Source of the DNA: Paenibacillus taichungensis
Lineage (GTDB): Bacteria > Bacillota > Bacilli > Paenibacillales > Paenibacillaceae
NCBI RefSeq assembly: GCF_013359905.1
Contig: NZ_JABMCC010000108.1
Span: 124,001-188,000, forward strand
Length of the DNA stretch: 64,000 bases
Direction: 5' to 3'
Shown: one piece after another, positions 40,338 through 48,298 of the stretch
Position numbering within the stretch: the stretch's first letter is position 1
How the letters are laid out: every line of letters begins with the position of its first letter
Notes under the pieces: generated by a model
The model's input: the letters and a program-made list of their open reading frames with translations, nothing else
Told to the model about the DNA's origin: nothing
Database searches by the model: none
Position numbers and translations under genes: made by a program

Positions 40338-40432
40338 TTATCTCCAGATTTCCTCTATCCCCTCTTATAAAGGGAGAAATCCGGAGATAAAGGCGAACGC
40401 TTCGCTTCTCCAGGTTTTTTCTGACGTCTCCG
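40338..40432. repeat. Large inverted repeat in the besA leader
   Basis: Arms TTATCTCCAGATTTC (40338-40352) and GAAATCCGGAGATAA (40376-40390) pair with one mismatch. The next bases (GGAG...GCGAA/TTCGC...CTCC then GGTTTTTT, 40383-40420) can form a second, terminator-like stem on the plus strand. Could be a leader structure or a dispersed intergenic repeat. Confidence 0.5.
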
Positions 40433-40493
40433 TTTCTGTGTAGTTCATAAACTCAACTTATACTGTTATGTTTAATATAATTATTGAAATGTA

Positions 40494-40508
40494 TGAGATT
40501 GATTCTCA
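40494..40508. promoter_or_regulatory. Fur box of the dhb operon
   Basis: TGAGATTGATTCTCA, a 7-1-7 inverted repeat differing from a perfect TGAGAAT/ATTCTCA repeat at one base. It sits upstream of besA and predicts iron repression of the whole siderophore operon. Confidence 0.8.
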
Positions 40509-40613
40509 TTACCAATTATAAAAGAGTAAATCCGGCTGTCCCATGGACGATATCCAGAAATGATTTTGATTATCTCCATATTCCCACATTTCTGTAACTC
40601 ACTTGGTTACTCC

Positions 40614-40686
40614 TAAAATAAAAAAACTCCCTCACGGAATACCTGAAACGGTGGAATTTGTCCGGTTTCTGGCACTCCGCAGGGAG
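40614..40686 (-). terminator. Terminator after the ferric-siderophore binding protein gene
   Basis: Minus strand CTCCCTGCGGAGTGCC pairs with GGTATTCCGTGAGGGAG (with an inner AAACCG/CGTTT stem), followed by TTTTTTTATTTT. Confidence 0.85.
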
Positions 40687-40731
40687 CTACATTTCTCATA
40701 TTGTGATCAATACATCAATGGATTACCTCTA

Positions 40732-41778
40732 TTATTGCGTTAACGCCTTCAGCGTGTCGTCAATGACATGACCGTAAGCAATCAATCCGCCGCCCAGCCA
40801 CGGAGCTGGCTCTACTGCGTACACATGTCCAGCTTTAACAGCTGGCATGCTGTTCCATACTTTTGTATCTGTCATTTCCTTCATGCTCCCCGGACCCTGT
40901 TCCACCGTGAAAATAAAGTCTGCATCAATCTCAGGCAACACCTCGGTCGATACCGTTGCGCTGTTCTCCGTTTGTACCAGTGTTGGTTTGCCAAGTCCCA
41001 ATTGCTGATATACCACGTAACCACTAAAGTAGTTACCACCCATCATACTGATCCCACGAGGTGCAAAACGAATGATCGCTGCTTTCTTGCCCTCGGTAAC
41101 TTTGGCGAGCTTGGCCTTAGCATCGTCTACCTTCGCATGATACGTTGCAATGGCTTTTTCGGCCTCAGCCGTTTTGCCCAGCAGATCACCAATTACCTGC
41201 AAAGACTTCTCGACATCACCCGAAGCATTCGTAAATACGTAGGTTGGTGCAATTTTCGAATAACTCTCATATACACCGTTCTCGGCATATTGGGCCGTGT
41301 GTAGAATAATAAAATCCGGATTGTACGCCATTAGTGCTTCAGGAGAAGGCAAACCACTGGAGAAATCCAGTGTTGGCACTCCGTTCAACTGGTCCTGGAG
41401 GTAAACATGACCTTGCGTACCACTCGCCCATTGAGCTACCGGTTTGACACCCAGTGTCAGCAGAGAGTCTTCCAGATAAGGTGCAAAAACACGCTCTGTA
41501 TGCTCAGGAACGATAACATCATGTCCCAGATCATCTTTGACAGTTCGTTCTCCTTTGGTTTCTTCCGTGTTCTCTTCGGTTACAGCAGTCCCTGATGTGG
41601 CCGTGGTCGAAGCCTCCGTTGTTGGCTGCTCTTTCTGTGCTTCCCCCTCATTTTCTGATTTTGAGCCACAGGCAGATAGCAAACCCGTAATCAATACCAG
41701 TACGAGCAAGGCCGAGAATCCGGCACTACGAAATGGACGAACGGAACGGTGTCCGTTACCTTTTTTCTGTTGAAACAT
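40732..41778 (-). CDS. Ferric-siderophore ABC transporter binding lipoprotein
   Basis: Captures ferric siderophore at the cell surface. 348 aa; lipoprotein signal with lipobox LLSAC near residue 35, then a Thr/Glu-rich tether (about 40-75) and a type III (FeuA/FhuD-like) binding fold starting at VKDDLGHDV. GGGGGAT precedes the ATG, and a Fur box lies 14 bp upstream. No permease or ATPase gene is nearby, so it must share components. Likely cargo is the catecholate made next door, by context. Confidence 0.92.
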   Translation of the reverse strand: MFQQKKGNGHRSVRPFRSAGFSALLVLVLITGLLSACGSKSENEGEAQKEQPTTEASTTATSGTAVTEENTEETKGERTVKDDLGHDVIVPEHTERVFAPYLEDSLLTLGVKPVAQWASGTQGHVYLQDQLNGVPTLDFSSGLPSPEALMAYNPDFIILHTAQYAENGVYESYSKIAPTYVFTNASGDVEKSLQVIGDLLGKTAEAEKAIATYHAKVDDAKAKLAKVTEGKKAAIIRFAPRGISMMGGNYFSGYVVYQQLGLGKPTLVQTENSATVSTEVLPEIDADFIFTVEQGPGSMKEMTDTKVWNSMPAVKAGHVYAVEPAPWLGGGLIAYGHVIDDTLKALTQ

Positions 41779-41791
41779 GACATATCCCCCT

Positions 41792-41806
41792 TGATAAACA
41801 TTCTCA
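41792..41806. promoter_or_regulatory. Fur box before the binding-protein gene
   Basis: TGATAAACATTCTCA fits the 7-1-7 Fur pattern TGATAAT-n-ATTATCA with two mismatches; it lies just upstream of the ribosome site. Confidence 0.7.
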
Positions 41807-41827
41807 TTTAGATAGATGGATTATATG

Positions 41828-43045
41828 TCATGTAGCCCGAGAATCACCATGGACGTTATCCAGATATACATTTGGACAATATCCCGTGAAAATCAGCAGC
41901 GCTTCATCCAGCATACGCATCACGCCTACGGCAGAGTAGTCAAACCAGGGATCACCTGTAATCAGATGAATCTGGTATTGCCTTACTGCCTTAAGCTGAC
42001 GCCATACTGGCGAGTGTTGCAAACTGAGCCAGTATGCACGCGATGCGGCCTCAGGACACACCATAACAAGAATCCGATCTGGATTTAGCGCAGCCAGTTG
42101 TTCCAATGTTAACCGTGTATTGGCCTGAACATCGGGGAACGTCTCCAGTTGTAAACCATTGTTGTACAACACCTCTTCAATACCCGGATTTCGATACAGA
42201 TAAAGGTGCTGCCCATACACTCGGACAACGATGACCTTCTCTCGGCCCACTTTCTGTTTTACGGAATCCCGTGCCTTCTCGACTCGCTGATTGTATACAC
42301 CAATCCACTGCTCTGCCTGTTCTTCCCGTTCCAGAAAAGCAGCAATCATGCGTAACTGCGCACGCCAATCCAAGTGATACTTCGGTACAAAACAACAAGG
42401 TGCAATCTCAGCCAGTTTGGCCTGATCCGGGTCACTGATTTGATCCGTACCGACAATAGCGTCCGGCCGGATATGAACCAAACGCTCCACGTTGGCTTCA
42501 AATCTCAAGCTGGTATACGGGTCTGTCAGTCTCAAATGTGACTGAATCTCTGTTCGGTGCGCGTTATAATAATAAGCGGTCCATTTGGGATCAATCGGCG
42601 CAGCGACAGGCATGACATTAAGCGCCAGCAACTGTCCAATGATGCTGGAGGAGCAGGTGGCGATGCGTTTTCTTGCATTTTTGGCATAATCCGAAGGAGA
42701 TACGCCCACTTCCTTTTTAAATTTGCGGCTAAAATAATACTCATCGCTATACCCTACTTTCAGCGCGATTTCACGGAGTTTGTACCCTGTTTCTTTCAGA
42801 TATCGTTTCGCACGATTGATGCGAAGATCGGTCAGATATTCCATTGCACTCTGCCCGTAGGTCTTCTTGAATAGATCCACGAAATATTTCGCACTGATAT
42901 TGGCTTTGTGGGCGAGATCTGCAATAGACAATGGTTCGTCATAGTGCTCGTCCATATATACTTTTACCTTGGCAAGATCCGTCTTGGGACTGCGGCCGGT
43001 AACGGGCAAGTGCGCAGGGGTCTGCGAATCATTTTCCAGTAACAT
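41828..43045 (-). CDS. AraC-type regulator with siderophore-binding domain (Btr-like)
   Basis: About 405 aa starting at ATG 43045 (AAAGGAGTG upstream; the longer frame to 43099 has none). AraC helix-turn-helix pair at about 25-125 (SIADLAHKANISAKYFVDLF; VGYSDEYYFSRKFKKEVG), then a periplasmic-binding-protein-like domain related to ferric-siderophore binding proteins. B. subtilis Btr has the same AraC-plus-binding-domain logic and activates bacillibactin uptake genes when it binds the siderophore, although Btr has an additional N-terminal region not seen here. Likely activates the adjacent binding-protein gene. Confidence 0.88.
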   Translation of the reverse strand: MLLENDSQTPAHLPVTGRSPKTDLAKVKVYMDEHYDEPLSIADLAHKANISAKYFVDLFKKTYGQSAMEYLTDLRINRAKRYLKETGYKLREIALKVGYSDEYYFSRKFKKEVGVSPSDYAKNARKRIATCSSSIIGQLLALNVMPVAAPIDPKWTAYYYNAHRTEIQSHLRLTDPYTSLRFEANVERLVHIRPDAIVGTDQISDPDQAKLAEIAPCCFVPKYHLDWRAQLRMIAAFLEREEQAEQWIGVYNQRVEKARDSVKQKVGREKVIVVRVYGQHLYLYRNPGIEEVLYNNGLQLETFPDVQANTRLTLEQLAALNPDRILVMVCPEAASRAYWLSLQHSPVWRQLKAVRQYQIHLITGDPWFDYSAVGVMRMLDEALLIFTGYCPNVYLDNVHGDSRAT

Positions 43046-43130
43046 AAGGCCACTCCTTTCGATCTGCTTGATCGGTTTGATATGAAATGTACAGGGCAAT
43101 ACAGCCGGTACTATATTAGACTAACGAAAA

Positions 43131-43145
43131 TGATAATCATTATCA
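43131..43145. promoter_or_regulatory. Fur box before the Btr-like gene
   Basis: TGATAATCATTATCA is a perfect 7-1-7 Fur box, 85 bp upstream of the regulator start. Confidence 0.9.
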
Positions 43146-43230
43146 ATTAAAATATCACATTCTTTTCCATTCAGTCAATCCATATATGGAAGAATGTACA
43201 CAGTTCGATGTTAGGACTATCCAGTAAACA

Positions 43231-43273
43231 GTAAAAAAGCCAACTACGTGTTTGGGGCACGAGTTAGCTTTTG
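43231..43273 (-). terminator. Terminator after the Bax inhibitor-1-like gene
   Basis: Minus strand AAAAGCTAACTCGTG and CACGTAGTTGGCTTTT with TTTTTTAC behind. Confidence 0.85.
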
Positions 43274-43315
43274 ATGATGAGTTGCATGGTTAAGTTTGCA
43301 AAAATTTGAATTGAA

Positions 43316-44065
43316 TTAATCCCGGCTCCGCAGCTTGCCGAGTAGACGAATAATTTCAAGATACAGCCATACCAGCGTAACCATCAATCCAAATGCACCG
43401 TACCACTCCATATATTTCGGAGCACCGTTGTCGGCACCACTTTCAATAAAATCAAAATCAAGTACCAGATTCAGTGCGGCCACAATGACGATAACGACAG
43501 AAATGCCGATTCCGATCAGGCTGTTGTCATGCAGATAGGGAACGGTGATCCCGAAAAAACCAAGAACAAAACTGAGGAGATACATAATCATGATGCCTCC
43601 GGTTGCTGCGACAACCCCAAGCTTGAAATTCTCCGTAGCTTTGATCAATCTTGTCTTGTATGCCATCAGCAGAGCAATAAAGACGGCCATGGTCAGTAAA
43701 GCAGCTTGCAGCGTAATGCCGTTATACAAGTATTCATACGTAGCCGAGAGTGCTCCGAGGAACATGCCTTCCGCAACGGCATAGATCGGCACAAGGTAAG
43801 GCGCCGCAACAGGTTTGAATGAAATAATCAATGCGAGGATAAAACCGACGATTGCCCCTCCATATGCAAGAGGAAGCACTTCCTGCCCATTGAAAAACAT
43901 CATCCAGGATGCAAATGCACTGCCCAGCAGAATTACCAACGTAATAAACGCTTTGTTTACCGTACCGTTGATCGTCATTCTGGTTTGATACCGATCATCT
44001 CCATAACCTCTGGAGTCTTCAAACGTACTATCTTTGAGTGTAGGGTTACCGCTACGTCCGATCAA
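43316..44065 (-). CDS. Bax inhibitor-1/YccA-like membrane protein
   Basis: Seven-helix membrane protein, about 249 aa. The N-terminus RSGNPTL and the spacing of helices match the Bax inhibitor-1-like family common in Gram-positives; the last helices carry Asp residues (VLDFDFIESG) of the kind that form the pH-sensitive latch in YetJ. TTG 44065 has AGAGGTGA upstream; the GTG at 44074 overlaps that site. Function in bacteria is unclear, with calcium leak proposed for relatives. Confidence 0.88.
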   Translation of the reverse strand: MIGRSGNPTLKDSTFEDSRGYGDDRYQTRMTINGTVNKAFITLVILLGSAFASWMMFFNGQEVLPLAYGGAIVGFILALIISFKPVAAPYLVPIYAVAEGMFLGALSATYEYLYNGITLQAALLTMAVFIALLMAYKTRLIKATENFKLGVVAATGGIMIMYLLSFVLGFFGITVPYLHDNSLIGIGISVVIVIVAALNLVLDFDFIESGADNGAPKYMEWYGAFGLMVTLVWLYLEIIRLLGKLRSRD

Positions 44066-44345
44066 AACAATCACCTCTTCTATGTATTTGGTTAATCCTG
44101 TACTACCATCTCTAGGTTCTACATTGCTGTTTCTACGAACTACATATTAAATTACATATTGAAAAATAAAAATTCTAATGCTTCTAAGCAGACGTGGGAT
44201 GCAATCCGCAGATCACATCCTTGTCTGTTGAAGCAAGCCATAGGCTATATGTCCCAAAACTTTGCGAAAAATACTTTACACTTTATTCAGCACATTCCAT
44301 CATTTGATTCCAATTCTTATCGCTTTTGGGGCACATTCGAGATAC

Positions 44346-44702
44346 TTATTTGTACAACACTTTATCTACATTGTATTTCGCACGCATCGTGTTGATGATA
44401 TAGGTCTCGTAAATTTCGCGGTCCACCGGATCTTCAATTACGCACACTTCGATGGTAGTTACTTCCTCGCGGTGTGACTTCATTGGTGATACCGTATCTT
44501 CAAAATGTTTCTTGATGCGCGGTCTTAATTTTCGTGCTTTCCCGACAAATAACAACTCATCATCGGCATTGTAAAACATGAAGATACCGCCTTTTTCCCG
44601 TGTAATCAGGTGGAAATCGGTGAATCCATAAATGTGGCTAAGCTGTGGATCAGCCTGCTTCGTGATGATGACATCTGGTGTTGGCACAGTAATATTAATC
44701 AA
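44346..44702 (-). CDS. GIY-YIG domain protein
   Basis: About 118 aa from TTG 44702 (GAGGAAG 8 nt upstream). Residues from about 38 form a GIY-YIG fold like that at the UvrC N-terminus: GGIFMFYN in place of the GIY, LLFVGKARKLRPRIKKHF in place of YIG plus the Arg helix, and a later Glu in DREIYETYII. The GIY tyrosines are partly replaced, so nuclease activity is uncertain. Function not recognised. Confidence 0.8.
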   Translation of the reverse strand: MINITVPTPDVIITKQADPQLSHIYGFTDFHLITREKGGIFMFYNADDELLFVGKARKLRPRIKKHFEDTVSPMKSHREEVTTIEVCVIEDPVDREIYETYIINTMRAKYNVDKVLYK

Positions 44703-44744
44703 TAGGTTCACTTCCTCATTATCTATAGGTTTACATCCTATCAT

Positions 44745-45374
44745 ATATTATAAAGGGAAACCATTTCATTAATAAGAAGCAAGATTCAAGCTTTTTTCAA
44801 CTATTACGACAAATATTTCAAAAAAAAGGTTAACTTCCCTGATTCAAAGTGGTACTATAGGGGTATGAGGAAGAATTTGGGCACTAAGACATATGTCTTT
44901 ATATCTACTTCCGTCTATTGTACCCTATGATTGATCATCTTTTTCATACTGAATTCTGTTACGTGCGCACGACAAGAGTACAGTTAGCAAGAACCTAGCT
45001 TTATAGCTTTACGATTCATCATCTATTCGACCCTTGCAGCAAGCAAACGTAGAAAGATCCTAGCTTTACGAAGAAAGTATAGAACTGGATTGACCTAGAA
45101 AGCCTGCAATTATAGCCGTACGAGAGTAAATAGACACACGTAGAAGGACAGATAGCTATCGATCCTAGAGAGACTAGTCATGCAACGCCAACCTAGAAAG
45201 TTATAAGCAGCAGCACTATAAAAGATGGATCACGTTTCACCCCAGCCCGGCATGATGCCAGGGCTTTTTTACGTTTGCGCAAACAACCAACCACCTCCGC
45301 AGGGAAACAGAGGTATCGTGGTTCTTTCTGCGGGGGTTATAATATGGCAAGATAGCAAATAAGGGAGTGATGGG
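44745..45374 (+). ncRNA. Gene-free structured stretch, candidate RNA or leader ending in a terminator
   Basis: No reading frame I can support. A possible promoter TTAACT-17-TACTAT ends at 44858. Nested inverted repeats follow: ATAGGGGTA/TACCCTAT (44857/44921), GAGGAAG/CTTCC, and the palindrome AAGACATATGTCTT (44886-44899). Between 44990 and 45200 the words CCTAGCTTTA (twice) and CCTAGAAAG (twice) recur, and CTAG occurs six times. The stretch ends at a Rho-independent terminator (45243-45270), 100 nt before the MocR gene. Note that the first repeat arm overlaps the proposed -10, so promoter and structure are not fully compatible. Confidence 0.45.
45243..45270 (+). terminator. Rho-independent terminator upstream of the ddl operon
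   Basis: CAGCCCGGCA and TGCCAGGGCT form a stem followed by TTTTTT. Confidence 0.85.
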
Positions 45375-46826
45375 ATGTATTCCGATCTGCAACTGACGGA
45401 GGACCGCCCTGTATATATACAAGTCAAAGATTATATGAAGCGATTGATGCTCAAAGGCGGCCTGCAAGCCAAACAAAAGCTTCCTTCCACCCGCGAACTC
45501 AGTACACTCATGAAAGTAAGCCGCAGCACGATTCTGCTGGCCTATGCTGAACTTGAGGAGGAAGGCCTGATTTACGCGGTCAAAGGCAAAGGCAATTACG
45601 TAAGCTCCACCATTGATGCACCTGAGGCAACATCCGGGTGGCAGCTGGACTGGAACGAACGTGTCAGCGATTATGCAATCCAGGCAGAGCAGTATGATCT
45701 GATGAAACATGGCTCTGGCTCAGAGCGTGGTGAGATTTCATTTACCAGCATTGCGCCGGATGAGAAGCTGTTTGACATGCACAATGTCAAAAGAGCCTTT
45801 CTCGACCGGATGTCGCTTGAAGGTGAAGTGCTGCTGAATTACGGATATGCGCAAGGCTACAGGCCTCTCATGAAGTATCTACTGCGTTATATGGAAAATA
45901 AAGGTGTCGACCTATCCGGCAAGGATATTCTGATTACCAACGGATTTACGGAAGGTTTTGATCTGGTACTGGGCGCACTTCGCAAAAAAAGCGGCAGGGC
46001 TCTGTGTGAAAACCCGACACATCATACCGCTGTTAAAAATCTGAGACTTCATCAATTCCATCTCACCGGTGTGGATATGGAATCAGATGGTCTGGACCTG
46101 AAGCAGTTGGAACGGGAACTTGCAGCCAACCCGTATGATCTGGCCTACCTTGTGCCCTCCTACCACAATCCAACTGGGATCGTCACATCACCTGCCAAAC
46201 GGACAGAGATCATTCGACTGATGAACCAGTACCATGTGCCGATAATTGAAGACGGCTTTAACGAGGAACTGCGCTATTCCGGTTCCCATGTCTCCCCTCT
46301 GATTGCCAGTGTGGGCAAAGGGAACGGACTCGTGTATCTGGGCAGCTTCTCCAAGGTATTGTTTCCGGGATTACGCGTAGGCTGGGTCATTGCGGATGCG
46401 GCACTGATTGATTATCTGGAAAGCATGAAACGGGCGCGCAGCATTCATACCTCGACGCTGGATCAGTCCCTGCTCTATCAATATCTGAGCAACGGCAATT
46501 TCGAGAAATATTTGAAGCGGGCTCGCACGGAGTACAAGCGAAAATATGAGCTGGTCGTCCGCTGCTTGCGGCAGTATCTGCCGATGTGCCGGGTTTCCGG
46601 TGAAGGCGGACTTCACCTGTTCGTACAATTCCCACCAGAATACCGCACGAGGGAGCTGCTGGCGGCTTGCAAGGCAAAAGGCGTTACCTTCATGCCCGGG
46701 GATACTTTTTATCTTGAACCTGGCCAGGGACAAAACACGATGCGTTTGGGCTTCTCCCGAGTCAGCGATGAGAACATTCGCAAAGGTATTCGCATCATTG
46801 GCGAGACGGTTGCTCAAATGAAATGA
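45375..46826 (+). CDS. MocR-family regulator (GntR HTH plus aminotransferase-like domain), DdlR-like
   Basis: 483 aa. N-terminal GntR winged helix (about 10-78, KLPSTRELSTLMKVSRSTI) fused to a fold-type I PLP domain (about 110-475); SFSKVLFPG near 326 has the PLP-binding Lys. Immediately upstream of ddl (12-nt gap), matching DdlR of Brevibacillus and Clostridioides, MocR proteins that control D-Ala-D-Ala ligase. A TATAAT at 45338-45343 gives a possible own -10. GGGAGTGAT precedes the ATG. Confidence 0.9.
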   Translation: MYSDLQLTEDRPVYIQVKDYMKRLMLKGGLQAKQKLPSTRELSTLMKVSRSTILLAYAELEEEGLIYAVKGKGNYVSSTIDAPEATSGWQLDWNERVSDYAIQAEQYDLMKHGSGSERGEISFTSIAPDEKLFDMHNVKRAFLDRMSLEGEVLLNYGYAQGYRPLMKYLLRYMENKGVDLSGKDILITNGFTEGFDLVLGALRKKSGRALCENPTHHTAVKNLRLHQFHLTGVDMESDGLDLKQLERELAANPYDLAYLVPSYHNPTGIVTSPAKRTEIIRLMNQYHVPIIEDGFNEELRYSGSHVSPLIASVGKGNGLVYLGSFSKVLFPGLRVGWVIADAALIDYLESMKRARSIHTSTLDQSLLYQYLSNGNFEKYLKRARTEYKRKYELVVRCLRQYLPMCRVSGEGGLHLFVQFPPEYRTRELLAACKAKGVTFMPGDTFYLEPGQGQNTMRLGFSRVSDENIRKGIRIIGETVAQMK

Positions 46827-46838
46827 GGAGGATTACAC

Positions 46839-47759
46839 ATGAAAGTTGGCGTGATAATGGGTGGCACATCTTCGGAGCGGAATGTTTCTCTGCTCACCGG
46901 ACAGGAGATGATTAACCATCTGGATGGACAGAAGTATGAGGTTATTCCGGTAGAGATCAACAGCAAACGTGATCTCATTGAGAAAGCCGCAGGATTGGAT
47001 GTAGCACTGCTCGCTCTGCACGGCAAATATGGCGAGGATGGTACGATTCAAGGTACGTTGGAGTCGCTGGGTGTTCCTTATACAGGCTGTGGTGTCCTCG
47101 CGAGCAGCGTATGCATGGACAAAGATATGTCCAAACGCCTCATCCAGCATGCGGGTGTACCTACTGGCGAGTGGCTTCAGGTAAGCAGTTTGGATGAATT
47201 GTCATCAACCGCTGTGCAGCAGTTAACGTATCCCGTTGTAGTAAAACCCAATTCAGGCGGTTCCAGCATTGGTACGCAAGTGGTACAGGAACCCTCGACT
47301 CTTCATGCGGCTGTAGAAGCGGCACTCGTCTGGGACGAAGTCGTCATGATTGAGCAATATATTGAGGGTGAGGAGATTACCTGCGCCGTTCTGGATGGTC
47401 AGATGCTTCCAGTTATCTCGATTCGTTCAAATGCTGATTTTTTCGATTACACTTCTAAATATAATGACGGCGGCGCTGATGAGCAGGTCGTTCATTTGCC
47501 TGCGGATTTGCACAAACGTGTAGAAGCGGCAGCACTAACCTGTTACCGGGTGTTAAAATGCAGTGTCTATGCCCGTGTGGACATGATGATTCGGGATGGC
47601 ATGCCATATGTGCTTGAGGTAAACACGCTACCAGGTCTTACCCGAAATAGCCTGCTGCCCAAAAGTGCAGCCGCGGCTGGTATCTCCTTTGCCGGTTTGC
47701 TGGATTCCATCATTGATCTCTCGTTAAAAGAACGTCAAAAGGAGGCAACGCGATCATGA
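46839..47759 (+). CDS. ddl: D-alanine--D-alanine ligase
   Basis: Makes D-Ala-D-Ala for peptidoglycan. 306 aa, ATP-grasp fold: MGGTSSERNVSLLTG at the N-terminus, VKPNSGGSSIG for ATP, FFDYTSKY as omega-loop (Tyr-Lys pair typical of D-Ala specificity) and LEVNTLPGLT with the metal ligands. It is the short form of the enzyme, like E. coli DdlB. AGGAGG overlaps the end of the MocR gene; the stop overlaps the next gene by 4 nt. Confidence 0.95.
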   Translation: MKVGVIMGGTSSERNVSLLTGQEMINHLDGQKYEVIPVEINSKRDLIEKAAGLDVALLALHGKYGEDGTIQGTLESLGVPYTGCGVLASSVCMDKDMSKRLIQHAGVPTGEWLQVSSLDELSSTAVQQLTYPVVVKPNSGGSSIGTQVVQEPSTLHAAVEAALVWDEVVMIEQYIEGEEITCAVLDGQMLPVISIRSNADFFDYTSKYNDGGADEQVVHLPADLHKRVEAAALTCYRVLKCSVYARVDMMIRDGMPYVLEVNTLPGLTRNSLLPKSAAAAGISFAGLLDSIIDLSLKERQKEATRS

Positions 47760-48214
47760 GTCTGAATATAACAATTCGTAACAGTACCCCTGAAGATCTG
47801 CAGGACATGGTCATTCTTATGGATCAACTCGGTTATCCAACCACGTATGCCGAGATGAAGGAGCGTTATTCGCACATCGCTGCGGATTCAAACTTTGCAA
47901 CGTTGGTTGCCGAAGTCCGTGGCCGTGTCGTTGGACTGATCGGACTCCAAACATCTTATCTATATGAAAAAAACGGAAAGCACTGCCGTATTATGGCTCT
48001 TATCGTGCATGACCAGTTCAGAAGCTCCGGCATCGGTCGTCAGCTTATTCTGGAAGCAGAGCAATGGGCAGCCACTCATGGCGTGGATTCCTTATCCCTG
48101 AACAGCGGCAATCGCCCGGATCGTGAAGATGCGCATAAATTCTACCAACAGATGGGCTTTACTGCGGGAAGCACCGGCTTTAGCAAAAAGCCGCAGGCTT
48201 TGCAGCATAGCTGA
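47756..48214 (+). CDS. GNAT N-acetyltransferase
   Basis: 152 aa. GNAT fold with the acetyl-CoA loop FRSSGIGRQLI near residue 88 and HKFYQQMGF near 128. ATGA overlap with ddl and an AAGGAGG ahead show it is co-transcribed and coupled. Substrate unknown; a link to D-Ala or amino-acid detoxification is only a guess from position. Confidence 0.88.
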   Translation: MSLNITIRNSTPEDLQDMVILMDQLGYPTTYAEMKERYSHIAADSNFATLVAEVRGRVVGLIGLQTSYLYEKNGKHCRIMALIVHDQFRSSGIGRQLILEAEQWAATHGVDSLSLNSGNRPDREDAHKFYQQMGFTAGSTGFSKKPQALQHS

Positions 48215-48233
48215 CTGTTTGCAATGTAACATC

Positions 48234-48280
48234 AAAAAAACGCCCATTTCCAACACAAAGGTCGGAAACGGGCATTTTTT
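48234..48280. terminator. Bidirectional terminator after the ddl operon
   Basis: GCCCATTTCC and GGAAACGGGC stem with A-run before and T-run after. Confidence 0.9.
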
Positions 48281-48298
48281 ATAATATACAAATCTTAC

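Noticed and set aside
45320..45345. Full promoter for the MocR gene around TATAAT 45338
   Set aside because: The -10 is good, but no acceptable -35 at 16-18 bp; mentioned in the gene entry only.
45237..45710. Minus-strand open frame of 157 codons over the MocR start
   Set aside because: Overlaps the conserved GntR helix-turn-helix coding region and a terminator; no domain recognised.
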